Shown one piece after another: positions 39,481 through 50,519 of a DNA stretch of 52,645 nucleotides. Numbering within the stretch: the stretch's first letter is position 1; every line of letters starts with the position of its first letter. The stretch is from NCBI GenBank assembly GCA_009731375.1, contig BJOX01000001.1, forward strand, positions 1,081,731 through 1,134,375, read 5' to 3'. The DNA comes from Paulinella micropora (lineage: Eukaryota; Cercozoa; Imbricatea; Euglyphida). Under the pieces are notes generated by a model. That model was given only the letters and a program-made list of their open reading frames with translations. It was not told the DNA's origin and did not search any database. The translations under genes were made by a program, and so were the position numbers.

Positions 39481-39552
39481 ACTTGTCCAGATTTATGTTC
39501 AGATTTTCCGACACTAGTGGGTACCTTTCATCACGAAGGCTTAGTGTCCCCT

Positions 39553-39755
39553 CCTCCTTCTCCTTCTTCTCCTCCTCCTTCTCCGCCTCCTCCTTCTTTC
39601 TTCTTCCTCCTTCCTCCTTCCTCCTTCTCTTTCTTCATTCTTCTTTTCTTTCTTGTTTCTTCTTCTTCTTCTTCGTCTTCTTCTTCTTCTTCTTCTTCTT
39701 CTTCTTCTTCTTCTTCTTCTTCTTTTTCTTCTTCTTTTTCTTCTTCTTCTTCTTG
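39553..39755. repeat. (TTC)n polypyrimidine array
   Basis: About 200 bp of TCC/TTC units, strictly polypyrimidine on the plus strand and a candidate for triplex (H-DNA) formation. The Glu/Lys and Ser/Phe frames through it are artefacts. Confidence 0.95.
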
Positions 39756-39759
39756 AACC

Positions 39760-40162
39760 GTAACTACAACCACGAAATATTTAATCGATCATATATCAAT
39801 GAACTGTACATCACTTTTCTATGATCTCAACGCTAGCCTGAAACTAAGCGAATCTTATTCTCCTCCACCATCTAATAGAATACTCCTTAACACAGTAAAT
39901 TTACAACCAGTGGAAACCAAACCCAAGCTTTACAATGTTCTGCATGCGCTTCCTCACCTTCTAAGACATTCAAGACACGTGGCTAAACACGAGCAGCAGT
40001 GCTAGGTAAGTTGGTTGGACAACTTCCTGCAGTCACCCTACATGTGCGTGAAGTTAGCCACGAAACATCGACAACTTCGTGTGAAGTTAGCCAGGAGAAA
40101 CGAACAACTTCCCGCTAGAGCTGCATGCTGTATTTCTCTCTGGACAATAGTAACCAGGTCGA
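39760..40162. other. spacer downstream of the protease gene
   Basis: Unique sequence. GTGAAGTTAGCCACGAAACA and GTGAAGTTAGCCAGGAGAAA form a 40-bp tandem pair at 40048-40115. No gene is seen. Confidence 0.5.
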
Positions 40163-40340
40163 CTAACTCACTCCGGGCGAGATCTCAGCGTCCACCTGTA
40201 CATACATACATGCATGCATGCATGCGTACATACATACATACATACATACATAGATACATAGATACATACATACCTTGAGCGTGGTGGTATTCTTGACTGC
40301 AATTGTGTTCGGGTAGTTGATGTCCTCCTAGAACACACAC

Positions 40341-40427
<87 letters not shown>

Positions 40428-40494
40428 GTTTGCATGATGACGTTTATGGTTGCGACGAGGTGCTCTACGTTGAGATCTATCGATCGATCGATCC

Positions 40495-40567
<73 letters not shown>

Positions 40568-40756
40568 ATCTATCTAATCTATCTAATCTATCTAATCTAT
40601 CTAATCTATGTTATCTATTAATATATTAATCTATTAATCTATCTATCGACCTACCTACCTACCTATCTATCTATCTACCTACCTATCTACCTATCTTCTA
40701 TCTATCTATCTACCTATCTATCTACCGACCTCCCCCCCCCCCTCTCCTCTCTCTCT

Positions 40757-40799
<43 letters not shown>

Positions 40800-42131
40800 C
40801 ACATATATATAGATACATACATACATATATTTATATATATATATATATATCCATACCTGCACGTGGCACGTGTCGCCGTTCATGGAGAGGTAGATGTACC
40901 CCTTCTCACCCCAACCCGTCCCCCTGGAACGTTACATTAAAAAACGTTACATCACATCACATCACATCACCACATTACATGGAATATCGACAGAAGTGAT
41001 ACGTGATTTTTTGGAACAGGATAACTATTAAGACGTTTTCGAATAGTTGTACTGTGCATAATAGCAAGGCAAACCATAGAGACAATTACTAGATGGAGAC
41101 TTACCACGAGTTGCGAATAATCCAGTAAGCCTGTCCAGCTGCGTTGTTGACGTAGCCCACTGCCTGGACGCAATGGTCCGTGGAGCCTGGACACGTGGCC
41201 AACACACCCCCGCGGTAGGTGTTCCAAGATTCAGCCGCCACACACACCTGCGTAGGCATATATGCAAGTATGTAAGTAAGTCAGCATGTGTATGTATGTT
41301 ATGTATGTTGTGTGTATGTATATATGTATGTATGTAGGTATGTATGTATGTATGTATGTATGTATGTATGTATATTATATATATACATATATAATATAAT
41401 ATATATATAATATATGTATGTATGTATTTATGTATGTATGTTGTGCACACCGATGGCGGGCCCTGATTGTCCAACACGGACTGCAGCGTGCCGTACTTGG
41501 CGTTCACGTAGCTGTTGGTGTCGATCACTTTGGTCGCTGCCGTGGTCACTGTGCACGTGCCGCAATCCATGGTGTATGGGTAATACTTCTCCGTTTCTTC
41601 GCCACCATACTTAGCAATGGCGGTTCCGTACACGTTCTGGGGGTTACCGCCGTTGCAGCCGTTGTAGTTGTATGTACATGAGCAGCTCTGCTCGGTGGAG
41701 AGAGGGATCAACCCGTAGCCAGTTTGGATCTGCCCGAAGGACTCCACCGCCTCTGTGGCGGAGAAGGCCCAGCAGGAACCACACTGTGCCTGGTCTTTGA
41801 CGGGGGTGACGGCTCCTTTGTCCCGCCAGTCCACTGAACCAGCGCGGAGTGGCTCCAAAACGCGCTCGTCATGAATACGCTTGATGTAGTACCCTGGGGC
41901 CATCAAGTAGATCTTCTTGAATTCTTCGTGAGAAATGTCCGCGAACTTGGTCACGCCATGCACATTATCTTCCCCTCCAGCTTGCACGTTCTGTGTGTTC
42001 CGCTCGTCCGCCAACGCCAGATGGGCCTTGAAGTTTTCGAACCGGAAATGAAACTCCTCGAGGGATTTGTAAACGCGCCCATGCTCTCTGATCCACTCTT
42101 GGAACTTCGCAAAGTCTTGCTCATGGGATCC
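40163..42131 (-). CDS. cathepsin L-like cysteine protease (papain family C1A), multi-exon
   Basis: Minus-strand exons: 42131-41451, 41247-41105, 40923-40857, 40327-40274 and 40195-40163, each after AG and before GT, all in phase. The first carries an I29 propeptide (FAKFQEWIREHGRVYKSLEE, FHFRFENFKAH, GVTKFADISHEEF), then the mature start SVDWRDKGAVTPVKDQ, oxyanion Gln and catalytic Cys in QAQCGSCWAFSATEAVES (Cys at exon residue 120), and GCNGG. Exon 41247 has the catalytic His in TDHCVQAVGY and Asn in WIIRNSW; the next gives GTGWGEKGYIYLSMNGDTC. It is likely a secreted or lysosomal endopeptidase. The signal-peptide exon is not identified; a 10-N gap (42206-42215) lies upstream. The last exon ends in TAG at 40163, but GTGAGT just before it could be a donor to one more exon. 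Confidence 0.92.
40200..40273. repeat. (CATA)n in the last intron of the protease gene
   Basis: The intron between exons 40274 and 40195 is almost wholly CATA/CATG units. Confidence 0.95.
40334..40855. repeat. compound microsatellite intron of the protease gene
   Basis: Blocks in order: (GA)n 40343-40396, (CA)n 40396-40425, (CTAT)n 40493-40600, CTAC/CTAT to 40730, and (AT)n 40770-40850. Nearly all of the 529-bp intron is simple repeat. Confidence 0.95.
41248..41450. repeat. (TATG)n / (AT)n intron of the protease gene
   Basis: The intron between exons 41451 and 41247 consists mainly of TATG and TATA units. Confidence 0.95.
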
Positions 42132-42186
42132 CTGTAAAGACAAAGCCAAAGTGATACGACAAGTAGTTAGGTGGTGGTGATGGTTG

Positions 42187-42215
42187 GGGGGGGGGGGGGG
42201 GGGGGNNNNNNNNNN
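42187..42215. other. poly-G run and assembly gap
   Basis: A run of G followed by ten N within the first visible intron of the protease gene; sequence lost here could include exon 1. Confidence 0.9.
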
Positions 42216-42299
42216 ATGAAAGAGGCTGGTGGGGCTGGTGGACATGTTCTTATTTATTTTTCCACTCAAAATGTTTTCTTAGGGAGGTGATTTGTGTAA

Positions 42300-43130
42300 C
42301 AGGCTGCACATGAAGCCAAACACGCAAAATATCTACAAAGTCACACACTCTCCTCATCGATCCTTTGATGTAAATCACTGGGTGTTACTGCCTCCCTTCG
42401 GCAAGTCGGAAAGATTCACAAGTAGCATGATTACGTGGTCACAAATTTGTTCGCTTGTTAGCAAAAAGAGTACCTTAAGAAGGCTTGCGCTTGCAGCAGA
42501 CGCGAAAAGCAAATGCAACATATCTTACAGAACGAGCGTTTAACTTGAAGTGTCTAAAGGAACAAGACCACCCGATTGGGTTGTGGAGGAAGCGTCGAAA
42601 GGAACAAGGTAATCAACTTCCCACCACACCCTCAGAATTATTTATTGTTAGGGCACACAAGGTGTACATACCCTTTTTGTCCAGCACGGGCCGGACGTTA
42701 TAATATTTTCACAAGCACAAAAGAGGAAAAAAATGGAGGAATTTGACGCATCTTAAGACTATCTTAATCAACCCATCGTTGTTATTTGTCCTGCTTTTGC
42801 ATTTTCAGGTGCGGATTTCTTGTTGTCAGCAATGGTTCGGCACTGTAATCAAATGGTAATGTCGTTATGGCAAAATTGTTGTGAAGTGTACGTATTTGTT
42901 CGTCCGGTGTGTAATTAGTAATTGTGTGTTCGTCATACCCAACTGCACTGGAAAGTGCACCCGAAAGATCCACACATAGGCAACCCATGCCTAAACACAA
43001 ATACATGCATCCGTCAGAAATGGTCGCGCACTGCCTCAGAAGGCAATACTAACGTCCATATCAAAACAATCTCTCAAGAATTTATCATGCGATCAACTGC
43101 AAAAAAATGGCCAAATTATGCAGCATATGC
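42300..43130. other. spacer upstream of the protease gene
   Basis: Unique sequence with short unrelated frames. It should contain the promoter and first exon of the protease gene, but neither can be identified. Confidence 0.4.
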
Positions 43131-43228
43131 ACATATATACATGCATGCATACATACAAACAGACATCCATCCATTTACATACATACATACATCCGTATAC
43201 ATACATACATACATACATACATAAAATG

Positions 43229-43259
<31 letters not shown>

Positions 43260-44670
43260 GTACATACATACATACATAAATACATACATACATACATACA
43301 TATGTACATACATACATACTATACATACATATGTACATACATATGTCATACATACATACATATGTCATACATGCATATGTATGTATACATACATACATAC
43401 TACATACATACATGCATACATACATACATATGTGCACATACATATGTGTACATACATACATACGTACATACATACATACATACATACATACATACATACT
43501 TACATGCATACATACATACATACATTCATACATACATATACATACATGCATGCATACATACATACATACAGACATACATACAAACATATGTGTGTACATA
43601 CATACATACATACACATACATACATACATACATACATACGTACGTACATGCATACATACATACATACATACACACACACAGACACACAGACACACACACA
43701 CACATACATACATACATACATACATACGTACATACATAACATACATATACATACATACATACATACATGCATACATACATACATGTACACATACATGCAT
43801 ACATACATACATACCATACATACATACATACATACATACATATACATGCATACATACATACATACATACATACGTACATGCATACATACATACCTACCTA
43901 CCTTCCTACCTACCTTCCTACTTACCTTCCTACCTACCTTCCTACCTACCTTCCTACCTACCTTCCTACCTACCTTCCTACCTACCTTCCTACCTACCTA
44001 CCTACCTACCTACCTACTACCTACCTACCTACCTACCTACCTACCTACCTACCTACCTACCTGCCTAACCTACCTACCTACAGACAGACAGACATGTATG
44101 CATGCATACATATGCATGCATACATCCATACATACATACATACGTGCATACATACATACGTGCATACACACATACATACATACATAACAACATACATAAC
44201 AACATACATAACATACATAACATACATAACATACATACATACATACATACATGCATACATACATACATGCATACATACATACATACATTCATCCATTCAT
44301 TCATCCATCCATCCATCCATCCATCCATCCATCCATGCATGTATGCATGCATACATACATACATACATACATACATACATACATGCATACATACATACAT
44401 ACATAACATACACAGACATACACATACATACATACATACATACATACACACACATATATATATATACATACATGCATACATACATACATACAACATACAT
44501 GAATGCATCCATGCATGCATCCATGCATACATGCATGCATACATACATGCATACATACATACATACAGTACATACAGTACATACACATGCATACACATAC
44601 ACATACATACATACATACATACATACATACATGCATGCATGCATGCATGCATACATACATTACATTACAT
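43130..44670. repeat. (CATA)n mega-array with an internal CTACCTACCTTC block
   Basis: About 1.5 kb of CATA units. Variant blocks: CATATG (43250-43460), CACACAGA (43670-43700), a 12-bp CTACCTACCTTC higher-order repeat (43890-44000), CTAC (44000-44085), CATC (44285-44335) and CATG. All frames are open but are artefacts. Confidence 0.97.
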
Positions 44671-44684
44671 TACATAACATCATG

Positions 44685-44780
44685 TATGTATGTATGTATG
44701 TATGTATGTATGTATGCATGCATGTATGCATGCATGTATGCACGCATCCATGCATGTATAAATGTATGTATGTATGTGTG
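44685..44780. repeat. (TATG)n array, inverted relative to the preceding (CATA)n
   Basis: The strand of the repeat switches at about 44670-44685, where TACATTACATAACATCATG separates the arrays. The two arrays are complementary. Confidence 0.95.
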
Positions 44781-44783
44781 TAG

Positions 44784-45129
44784 GATAATTGGCTTTTCAA
44801 GTTTTCCTGGTGCTCAGGTCATACACATGAATATACATACATACATATATACATACATATATACATACATACATACATACATACATACATACATACACAC
44901 ATATATACATACATACATACACACATACATACATATATACACACATACATACACACATATATACATACATACATACATACATACATACTTGCATACACAT
45001 ACATACATACATACATACACACACACATATATACATACATACATGCATACATACTTACATACATACAGGTGATGGAGAAGCCGAGCCTGTCTATGTGCCT
45101 GAGCCAGTGGTAGCAGAGGTGCTGCTCAC

Positions 45130-45185
<56 letters not shown>

Positions 45186-45210
45186 CTATCTATCTATCTA
45201 TCTATCTATG

Positions 45211-45295
<85 letters not shown>

Positions 45296-45326
45296 TTATC
45301 TACCTACCTACCTACCTACCTACCTG

Positions 45327-45376
<50 letters not shown>

Positions 45377-45389
45377 CATCGATCGATCG

Positions 45390-45479
<90 letters not shown>

Positions 45480-45496
45480 ATCTATCTATCTATCTA

Positions 45497-45531
<35 letters not shown>

Positions 45532-45566
45532 ATATCTATCTACCTACCTACCTACCTACCTACCTG

Positions 45567-45615
<49 letters not shown>

Positions 45616-45669
45616 ATCTATCTGTCTGAGCCCGGCCTGTCTATGTGCCTGAGCGAGTGGTAGCGGAGA

Positions 45670-45716
<47 letters not shown>

Positions 45717-45750
45717 ACCTACCTAACTACCTACCTACCTACCTACCTAC

Positions 45751-45841
<91 letters not shown>

Positions 45842-45879
45842 CCTAATCTATCTATCTATCTATCTGCCTACCTACCCAC

Positions 45880-45918
<39 letters not shown>

Positions 45919-46475
45919 CCTATCTACCTATCTACCTACCTACCTACCTACCTATCTACCTATCTATGTAGCCACCTTCGCCTGATCCCTACCTACCTAC
46001 CTACCTATCTATCTAGTAGCCACCTGCCCCTGATCCCTACCTACGTACCTACTTACCAATCTATCTATCTAGCCACCTACCTACCTACCTATCTATCTAT
46101 CTAGCCACCTGCCCCTGATCCCTACCTACGTTCCTACCTACCTATCTATCTATCTAGCCACCTACCTACCTACCTATCTATCTATCTAGCCACCTGCGCC
46201 TGATCCCTACCTACCTACCTACCTACCTATCTAACCACCTACCTACCTATCTATCTGTGTAGCCACCTGCGCCTGATCCCTACCTACCTACCTACCTACC
46301 TATCTAACCACCTACCTACCTACCTATCTATATATGTAGCCACCTGCGCCTGATCCCTACCTACCTACCTACCTACCTACCTATCTAACCACCTACCTAC
46401 CTACCTATCTATATATGTAGCCACCTGCGCCTGATCCCGTGCCTGTGCAGCATGTCGCGCCAACGCATGGTACAC

Positions 46476-46555
<80 letters not shown>

Positions 46556-46572
46556 TTATCTATCTATCTATT

Positions 46573-46614
<42 letters not shown>

Positions 46615-46616
46615 TA

Positions 46617-46650
<34 letters not shown>

Positions 46651-46660
46651 CTATCTATCT

Positions 46661-46697
<37 letters not shown>

Positions 46698-46960
46698 ATT
46701 TACCTACCTACCTACCTACCTACCTACCTATCTATTTATCTATCCGCCAGCCGGTCTGTCTATTGCCCTCCATCCACTTTTCAACCAATCAGCCATCTCT
46801 CAGGATCCGACCCAGTTGCAAGCAAGTTGAACCATCCCCAACGAGGACTACCCCAGCATTCACTCCGCTCACGCCTGCATCTGCATCTTATTGCTAGTTT
46901 CACTGGATCCTGAGAGATGGCTGATTGGTTGAAAAGTGGATTCAGGGCAATGCGGCTGGC

Positions 46961-47013
<53 letters not shown>

Positions 47014-47648
47014 CAAGTTGCAACCAGGTTGAACCATCCCCAAAGAGGACTACCCCAGCAATCATTCCGCCCACGCCTGCCGCTGCATGTTGTTGCTAGT
47101 TTCTTCATGCCGCCCTTCACTACCCTGCGCGACATGCACACACCTTCTGGTGTTAGGACTGGCCATGGCCTGCCATGACATGCACATACAAGTCTTGTTG
47201 CAACACACACATATGTGGACTTCCGATCTCCTGCCATGACATGCATACACCTTGCACTCATGTGTGGTCTGTCGATGGTCTGCCACGAGTGGAACACATC
47301 GTTGCTGCTGCACACACACGCGTGGGATGCCCCGTGAGCCTGCCATGACGTGCACATCATGCAGCTTGCTGCAGCAAACACGCACCCTTGTGCTGCCTGC
47401 CACCACGTGCAAGCACCTGCTGCAACCACGCACCACATGTCCACTACCAAAACGTGCAGACACACCTGGACACATATATACGCACTGTGCTTGCCTGCCA
47501 TGTACTCGGTACATAAGCTTACGTACACATACATTCATACACCTGTTGCTTGTGTATAAGCTGTGGCAGCGCCTACACAAACAGACATACAGATCTACAG
47601 TATATTGCTTGCCCTCGCCCATACTATAAATATATATATATATATTTC

Positions 47649-47682
<34 letters not shown>

Positions 47683-47842
47683 AATTTGTTGGTATTTTAT
47701 AGTGTTGATTTGAGGCGACTCTTGTTTGAGTTGAATGTTGCTTGCTGTCTAGCAGTGGCGGTGCACAAGAAGAAATTCATTCTGCCTGGAAAAAAAGCGC
47801 CCCTCCCTGTGCCCACCATCGACTTACCTGCCCCACTGCCAT

Positions 47843-47844
<2 letters not shown>
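44784..47844 (+). CDS. second micro-exon gene with microsatellite introns (model)
   Basis: Exons 44784-44817, 45069-45118, 46421-46469 and 47753-47844 follow AG and, except the last, precede GT; junction phases agree (1+2, 0, 1+2). They read [11 protein letters not shown], then [16 protein letters not shown], then [16 protein letters not shown], then [20 protein letters not shown] followed by IDLPAPLP and TAA at 47842-47844. The last acceptor is TAGCAG, so a tandem acceptor could add or skip one residue. The sequence is Pro/Val-rich and proline spacing is shared by neighbouring exons, arguing for one protein. Introns are (CATA)n, (CTAT)n, a minisatellite and duplicated DNA. The start is not found and no family is recognised. 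The final exon is the most convincing piece. Confidence 0.5.
44823..45068. repeat. (CATA)n array
   Basis: CATA units with TATA and CACA variants fill the first intron of the gene model. Confidence 0.95.
45127..45620. repeat. (CTAT)n array containing a duplicated 240-bp segment
   Basis: CTAT units. The block CTACCTACCTACCTACCTAC CTGTCTATC occurs at about 45300 and again at 45540, flanked by the same CTATATCTATC variants, showing that a segment of about 240 bp was duplicated. Confidence 0.9.
45631..45672 (+). pseudogene. degenerate duplicate of the [11 protein letters not shown] exon
   Basis: GGCCTGTCTATGTGCCTGAG followed by CGAGTGGTAGCGGAGAC aligns with 45084-45120 and would read [13 protein letters not shown]. 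It has an AG before it but no GT donor after it, as (TC)n follows directly. Confidence 0.65.
45673..45968. repeat. (TC)n then (CTAC)n / (CTAT)n array
   Basis: (TC)n at 45673-45712, then CTAC and CTAT blocks. Confidence 0.95.
45969..46440. repeat. minisatellite carrying an exon start in each unit
   Basis: Seven units of 48-88 bp begin TAGCCACCT-CSCCTGATCCC (45969, 46017, 46103, 46188, 46260, 46338, 46418) and continue with CTAC/CTAT arrays. In the last unit the motif runs into GTGCCTGTGCAGCATGTCGC and forms the candidate exon 46421-46469. Confidence 0.85.
46470..46742. repeat. (CTAT)n / (CTGT)n / (CTAC)n array
   Basis: Starts at the GTACAC donor of the exon ending at 46469 and runs to the left arm of the inverted repeat. 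Confidence 0.95.
46743..46964. repeat. inverted repeat, arms about 60-65 bp, loop about 96 bp
   Basis: The left arm (46743-46808, including CCACTTTTCAACCAATCAGC) pairs with the right arm (46905-46964, including GCTGATTGGTTGAAAAGTGG). The complementarity extends into (CTAT)n on the left and (GATA)n on the right. Confidence 0.9.
46809..47105. repeat. direct duplication of a 96-bp segment
   Basis: 46809-46904 and 47011-47105 share GGTTGAACCATCCCCAA (AGTTGAACC in the first), GAGGACTACCCCAGCA and TTGCTAGTTTC. The first copy is the loop of the inverted repeat. Confidence 0.9.
46959..47010. repeat. (GATA)n array
   Basis: The complement of the (CTAT)n type, ending in CAGACAGACAGA. Confidence 0.95.
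47128..47505. repeat. degenerate minisatellite, unit about 50-65 bp
   Basis: Six imperfect units begin CCTGCCATGACRTGCA or CTGCCACSA (47167, 47231, 47279, 47338, 47396, 47494) and contain TTGCWGCAACACACAC. Open on the minus strand as Cys/Trp/Val-rich sequence but not recognisable as a protein. Confidence 0.7.
47625..47690. repeat. (TA)n array
   Basis: TATATA blocks, intronic in the second gene model. Confidence 0.9.
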
Positions 47845-47846
<2 letters not shown>

Positions 47847-47904
<58 letters not shown>

Positions 47905-47905
47905 T
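47847..47905. repeat. (CT)n(CA)n array
   Basis: It begins three bases after the TAA of the last exon of the second micro-exon gene. Confidence 0.95.
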
Positions 47906-48000
47906 ACATCCACAAATACAAACAAATACACACACAAACCCACAGATCGGTAAGCGTTTGACCTGGTCACCCCGCTACAGTAAGCAGTCTCTCCATTCCC

Positions 48001-48065
48001 NNNNNNNNNNNNNNNNNNNNNNNNNNNNNNNNNNNNNNNCCCCCCCCCCCCCCCCCCCCCCCCCC
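48001..48065. other. assembly gap and poly-C run
   Basis: 39 N followed by 26 C. Confidence 0.95.
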
Positions 48066-48990
48066 TCTCCTGACAGGGCTCTCTCACACGCAACACACAC
48101 ATTATCACTATACGTATAATTTTTTTACTAAGTTCATTTTTAGACACTTGCTAGCTCCAGTTCCTTTTCGCAGATCGATATTGCTCACGACATTCAAGGC
48201 GACAAAGAAGAAATTGGTTTCTGATTTTGTGTCAGTTTTTCATTTTCGAGATTTTTTTTGTTTCTGTGGAGAAAATTCGAAAATGTTCAATCTAACGGTA
48301 ATATTTCGCTAAAATTTACGTCATTTTGCGGATGGTTTGCTTCAGTGAGAAGCGGACTCCCTTCTCGGCCTCAAGTCTCATGACCTTTGAGCAACTCAGC
48401 ATGCTTATCTTTGGAGGCCTTTACCGACTTTTTTCAGAGTCCCCTGGGTCAGTCTCACACCGTCACTAAAGTAAGGGAAGGCAATGTAATAAAGTGATAT
48501 CTGAGAACGACACGTCACAAAACTAAGTTAAGAGTTACTTAACTTAGGAGAGGTAAATAGAATGATTGCTTCCCTAGTAACTGGCTACTTATCTAGAAAT
48601 TACTTGTGAGACTGCTTAAGTTAATATAGCTACTAGAGTGGCATGGTATAGTGTCCGCTGTGTGATTAAATAAATAAGTGGGATTCGTATTATCCATCCC
48701 TATGAAAAATTAAACTACCCAAGTAACGGTATTCCTGGTAATGTCGGAAAAGGATAGGAACGTGTTGTCTCTGTGTCTGTGTGTGTGTTGTATGTTTCAA
48801 GTGTCTGTCTGCGTGTGTGTTGTGTGTGTTGTCTGTGTGAATGTGTGTGTGGCAGTGTGTGTGTGTGTGTGTTGTGTGTGAATCAAACGAGAGAGAAAGT
48901 GAGAGAGAGGCAGAGAGAGAGAGAGAGAGAGACTACAGACTTCTCTGCTAGTGCCTTTTCATATCCTTCATATAGTAAACGCTGTCTTTG
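48066..48990. other. non-coding AT-rich spacer with (TG)n and (GA)n
   Basis: Unique sequence to 48770, then (TG)n-rich 48775-48885 and (GA)n 48885-48932. TAACTTAGTT and its complement are close together (48520-48550). No gene is seen. Confidence 0.5.
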
Positions 48991-48994
48991 GGAC

Positions 48995-49495
48995 TCAATC
49001 TAAGACATCATCCACAAATTCATTTGCAACCCACGAAATGAAAGTTACCTCTTCTTGGTGTTTTCTTTTGACTACGTCTTCCACAGTCGTATTTATTGTA
49101 GTCTGCAAAGACTGCAGTACGATGTCTTCCAAAACATGAATCACCACAGATTGCATTTTATTCGCAAACGAAGACAAGTACTACATTTGTCTACAACCTC
49201 TTGCGACGCCCCGACTGCTCCGATACAATCTGAGCACAACCGCTTTATCAATGATTTTGCAAATCTCTGTTTCCATGACTTTTCCGAGTCTAAACATCTG
49301 CGATATTTCTCGCTGAAATCTCAGGCTGTGAGACGGTCGTTCGCATTCTGGACATCCTGCTTGATTTTTGCCACTTTTTAGGACAACATTTCCCAGTCTT
49401 CCTTGGTGATGGCATTATCCGAAGTTAAATCATCTTGTGATGTTGAGTTTAGCTTTCTTGATTGGTGGCTGCTCTTGGTCTGAATCTTCTGACAT
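48995..49495 (-). pseudogene. decayed small gene, unrecognised
   Basis: On the minus strand an ATG at 49495 starts MSEDSDQEQPPIKKAKLN. After a frameshift the sense continues TSDNAITKEDWEMLS, stop TAA, KVAKIKQDVQNANDRLTA, stop TGA, DFSEKYRRCLDSEKSWKQRF, then KRLCSDCIGAV with a Cys pair and VVDKCSTCLRLRIKC. A further frame (49177-48995) reads VIHVLEDIVLQSLQTTINTT. Charged, heptad-like spacing suggests a coiled coil followed by C-x2-C pairs. The mixture of frameshifts and stops indicates a dead copy. Function unknown. Confidence 0.5.
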
Positions 49496-49770
49496 TTCCG
49501 ACTGGCTGGTTTAAAAATATTATTGGGAAAATTTTTACCTTGAGCAAGGTAAAGTCACGTTTGGTGGGTCACCGATCGCAACTAAATATTAAGTTAGATG
49601 GAAGTATCAAATTGATAAATCATTAAATACCATAAACATTAATTTATTAAAATAAAATAATATTAATATTTATTAATTAAATTGACAGTTATCAGTATTG
49701 AACTCCAAGACTAGCCTTAGTTTTGAAATTTTTGGTCAGGAAATTGAGTATAATAGTGACAGTATTACAG
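49496..49770. other. AT-rich spacer
   Basis: ATTAAT-rich sequence. No gene is seen. Confidence 0.5.
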
Positions 49771-49771
49771 T

Positions 49772-49896
49772 GACTCAATATTTAATAATATAACAACTAT
49801 CTAACGACTTGTAGAATGAGGAATACGCCTTCTACGTTAGATATTCCACATTCTACAAGTCGTTAGATAGTTGTTATATTATTAAATTATTGAGTC
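49772..49896. repeat. near-perfect inverted repeat (54-bp arms, 16-bp loop)
   Basis: The arms 49772-49825 and 49842-49896 are complementary over GACTCAATA, TTTAATAATATAACAACTAT and CTAACGACTTGTAGAATG with about one mismatch and a one-base bulge. The loop is CGCCTTCTACGTTAGA. Confidence 0.95.
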
Positions 49897-50478
49897 GTCA
49901 CGTTCTTAAATTTTCTATTAGTTGAATTTGAACAACAATGTTGACAATTGTTAATCATGTTAACTCAAATTGCAATTCAAATTCAAATTAAATTAAAATT
50001 TTTCAAGTTTGCGGGTGGCACAGGTTCTGAATGTGAAGCACTAGTAGCTCAGTGATTAATTAACATGGACAGACAATGACAGATCCTATCTAATATTAAT
50101 ATTACTGTTCTTGCTTTTGTTTTCTTTCAAAATGAAACATTTTAACTGAATAAAACAATGCGAATCATTTTTAAAAGCAATTGGTTACCGTTGCAACCGT
50201 TACACGTACACTGAGCGAGCTCTAACTTGGTTGAGGTTGGTTCCTTTTCGTTTTTATGTTGTTTTACATCAAAATGCATGCAACCTAATGTAATTTATCA
50301 AATTTTAAAATGTCAAGTTCAAATTTCTACACTCAAACTTGACTTGAAATTTTCAAGTTCAAATGTTTTCCGCCTTTTTTCAGGTTTTGGGGGGTTCTGT
50401 TTATTGTTTGGGTGTTGTTTTCCGAGGCTGTTGCATGGCTTTGGTTTTTGTGTTAAAGAGAGAATGGGTGTGATCTGT

Positions 50479-50480
<2 letters not shown>
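49897..50480. other. AT-rich spacer
   Basis: CAAATTCAAATT-type short repeats near 49975. No gene is seen. Confidence 0.5.

Positions 50481-50519
<39 letters not shown>

Noticed and set aside
43093-45072. Long open frames on both strands through the (CATA)n arrays
   Set aside because: Tetranucleotide repeats without stop codons; the same is true in several frames and on both strands.
45969-46440. CRISPR-like array of regularly spaced repeats
   Set aside because: The repeated motif is spaced by CTAC/CTAT microsatellite, not unique spacers, and the genome is eukaryotic.
47062-47622. Cys/Trp-rich minus-strand protein over the minisatellite
   Set aside because: The frame is produced by a degenerate tandem repeat with CA-rich units, with no start, splice or domain support.
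49055-49381. Plus-strand open frame of 108 codons
   Set aside because: The minus strand of the same region carries the better, though broken, coding signal; the plus frame has no recognisable feature.
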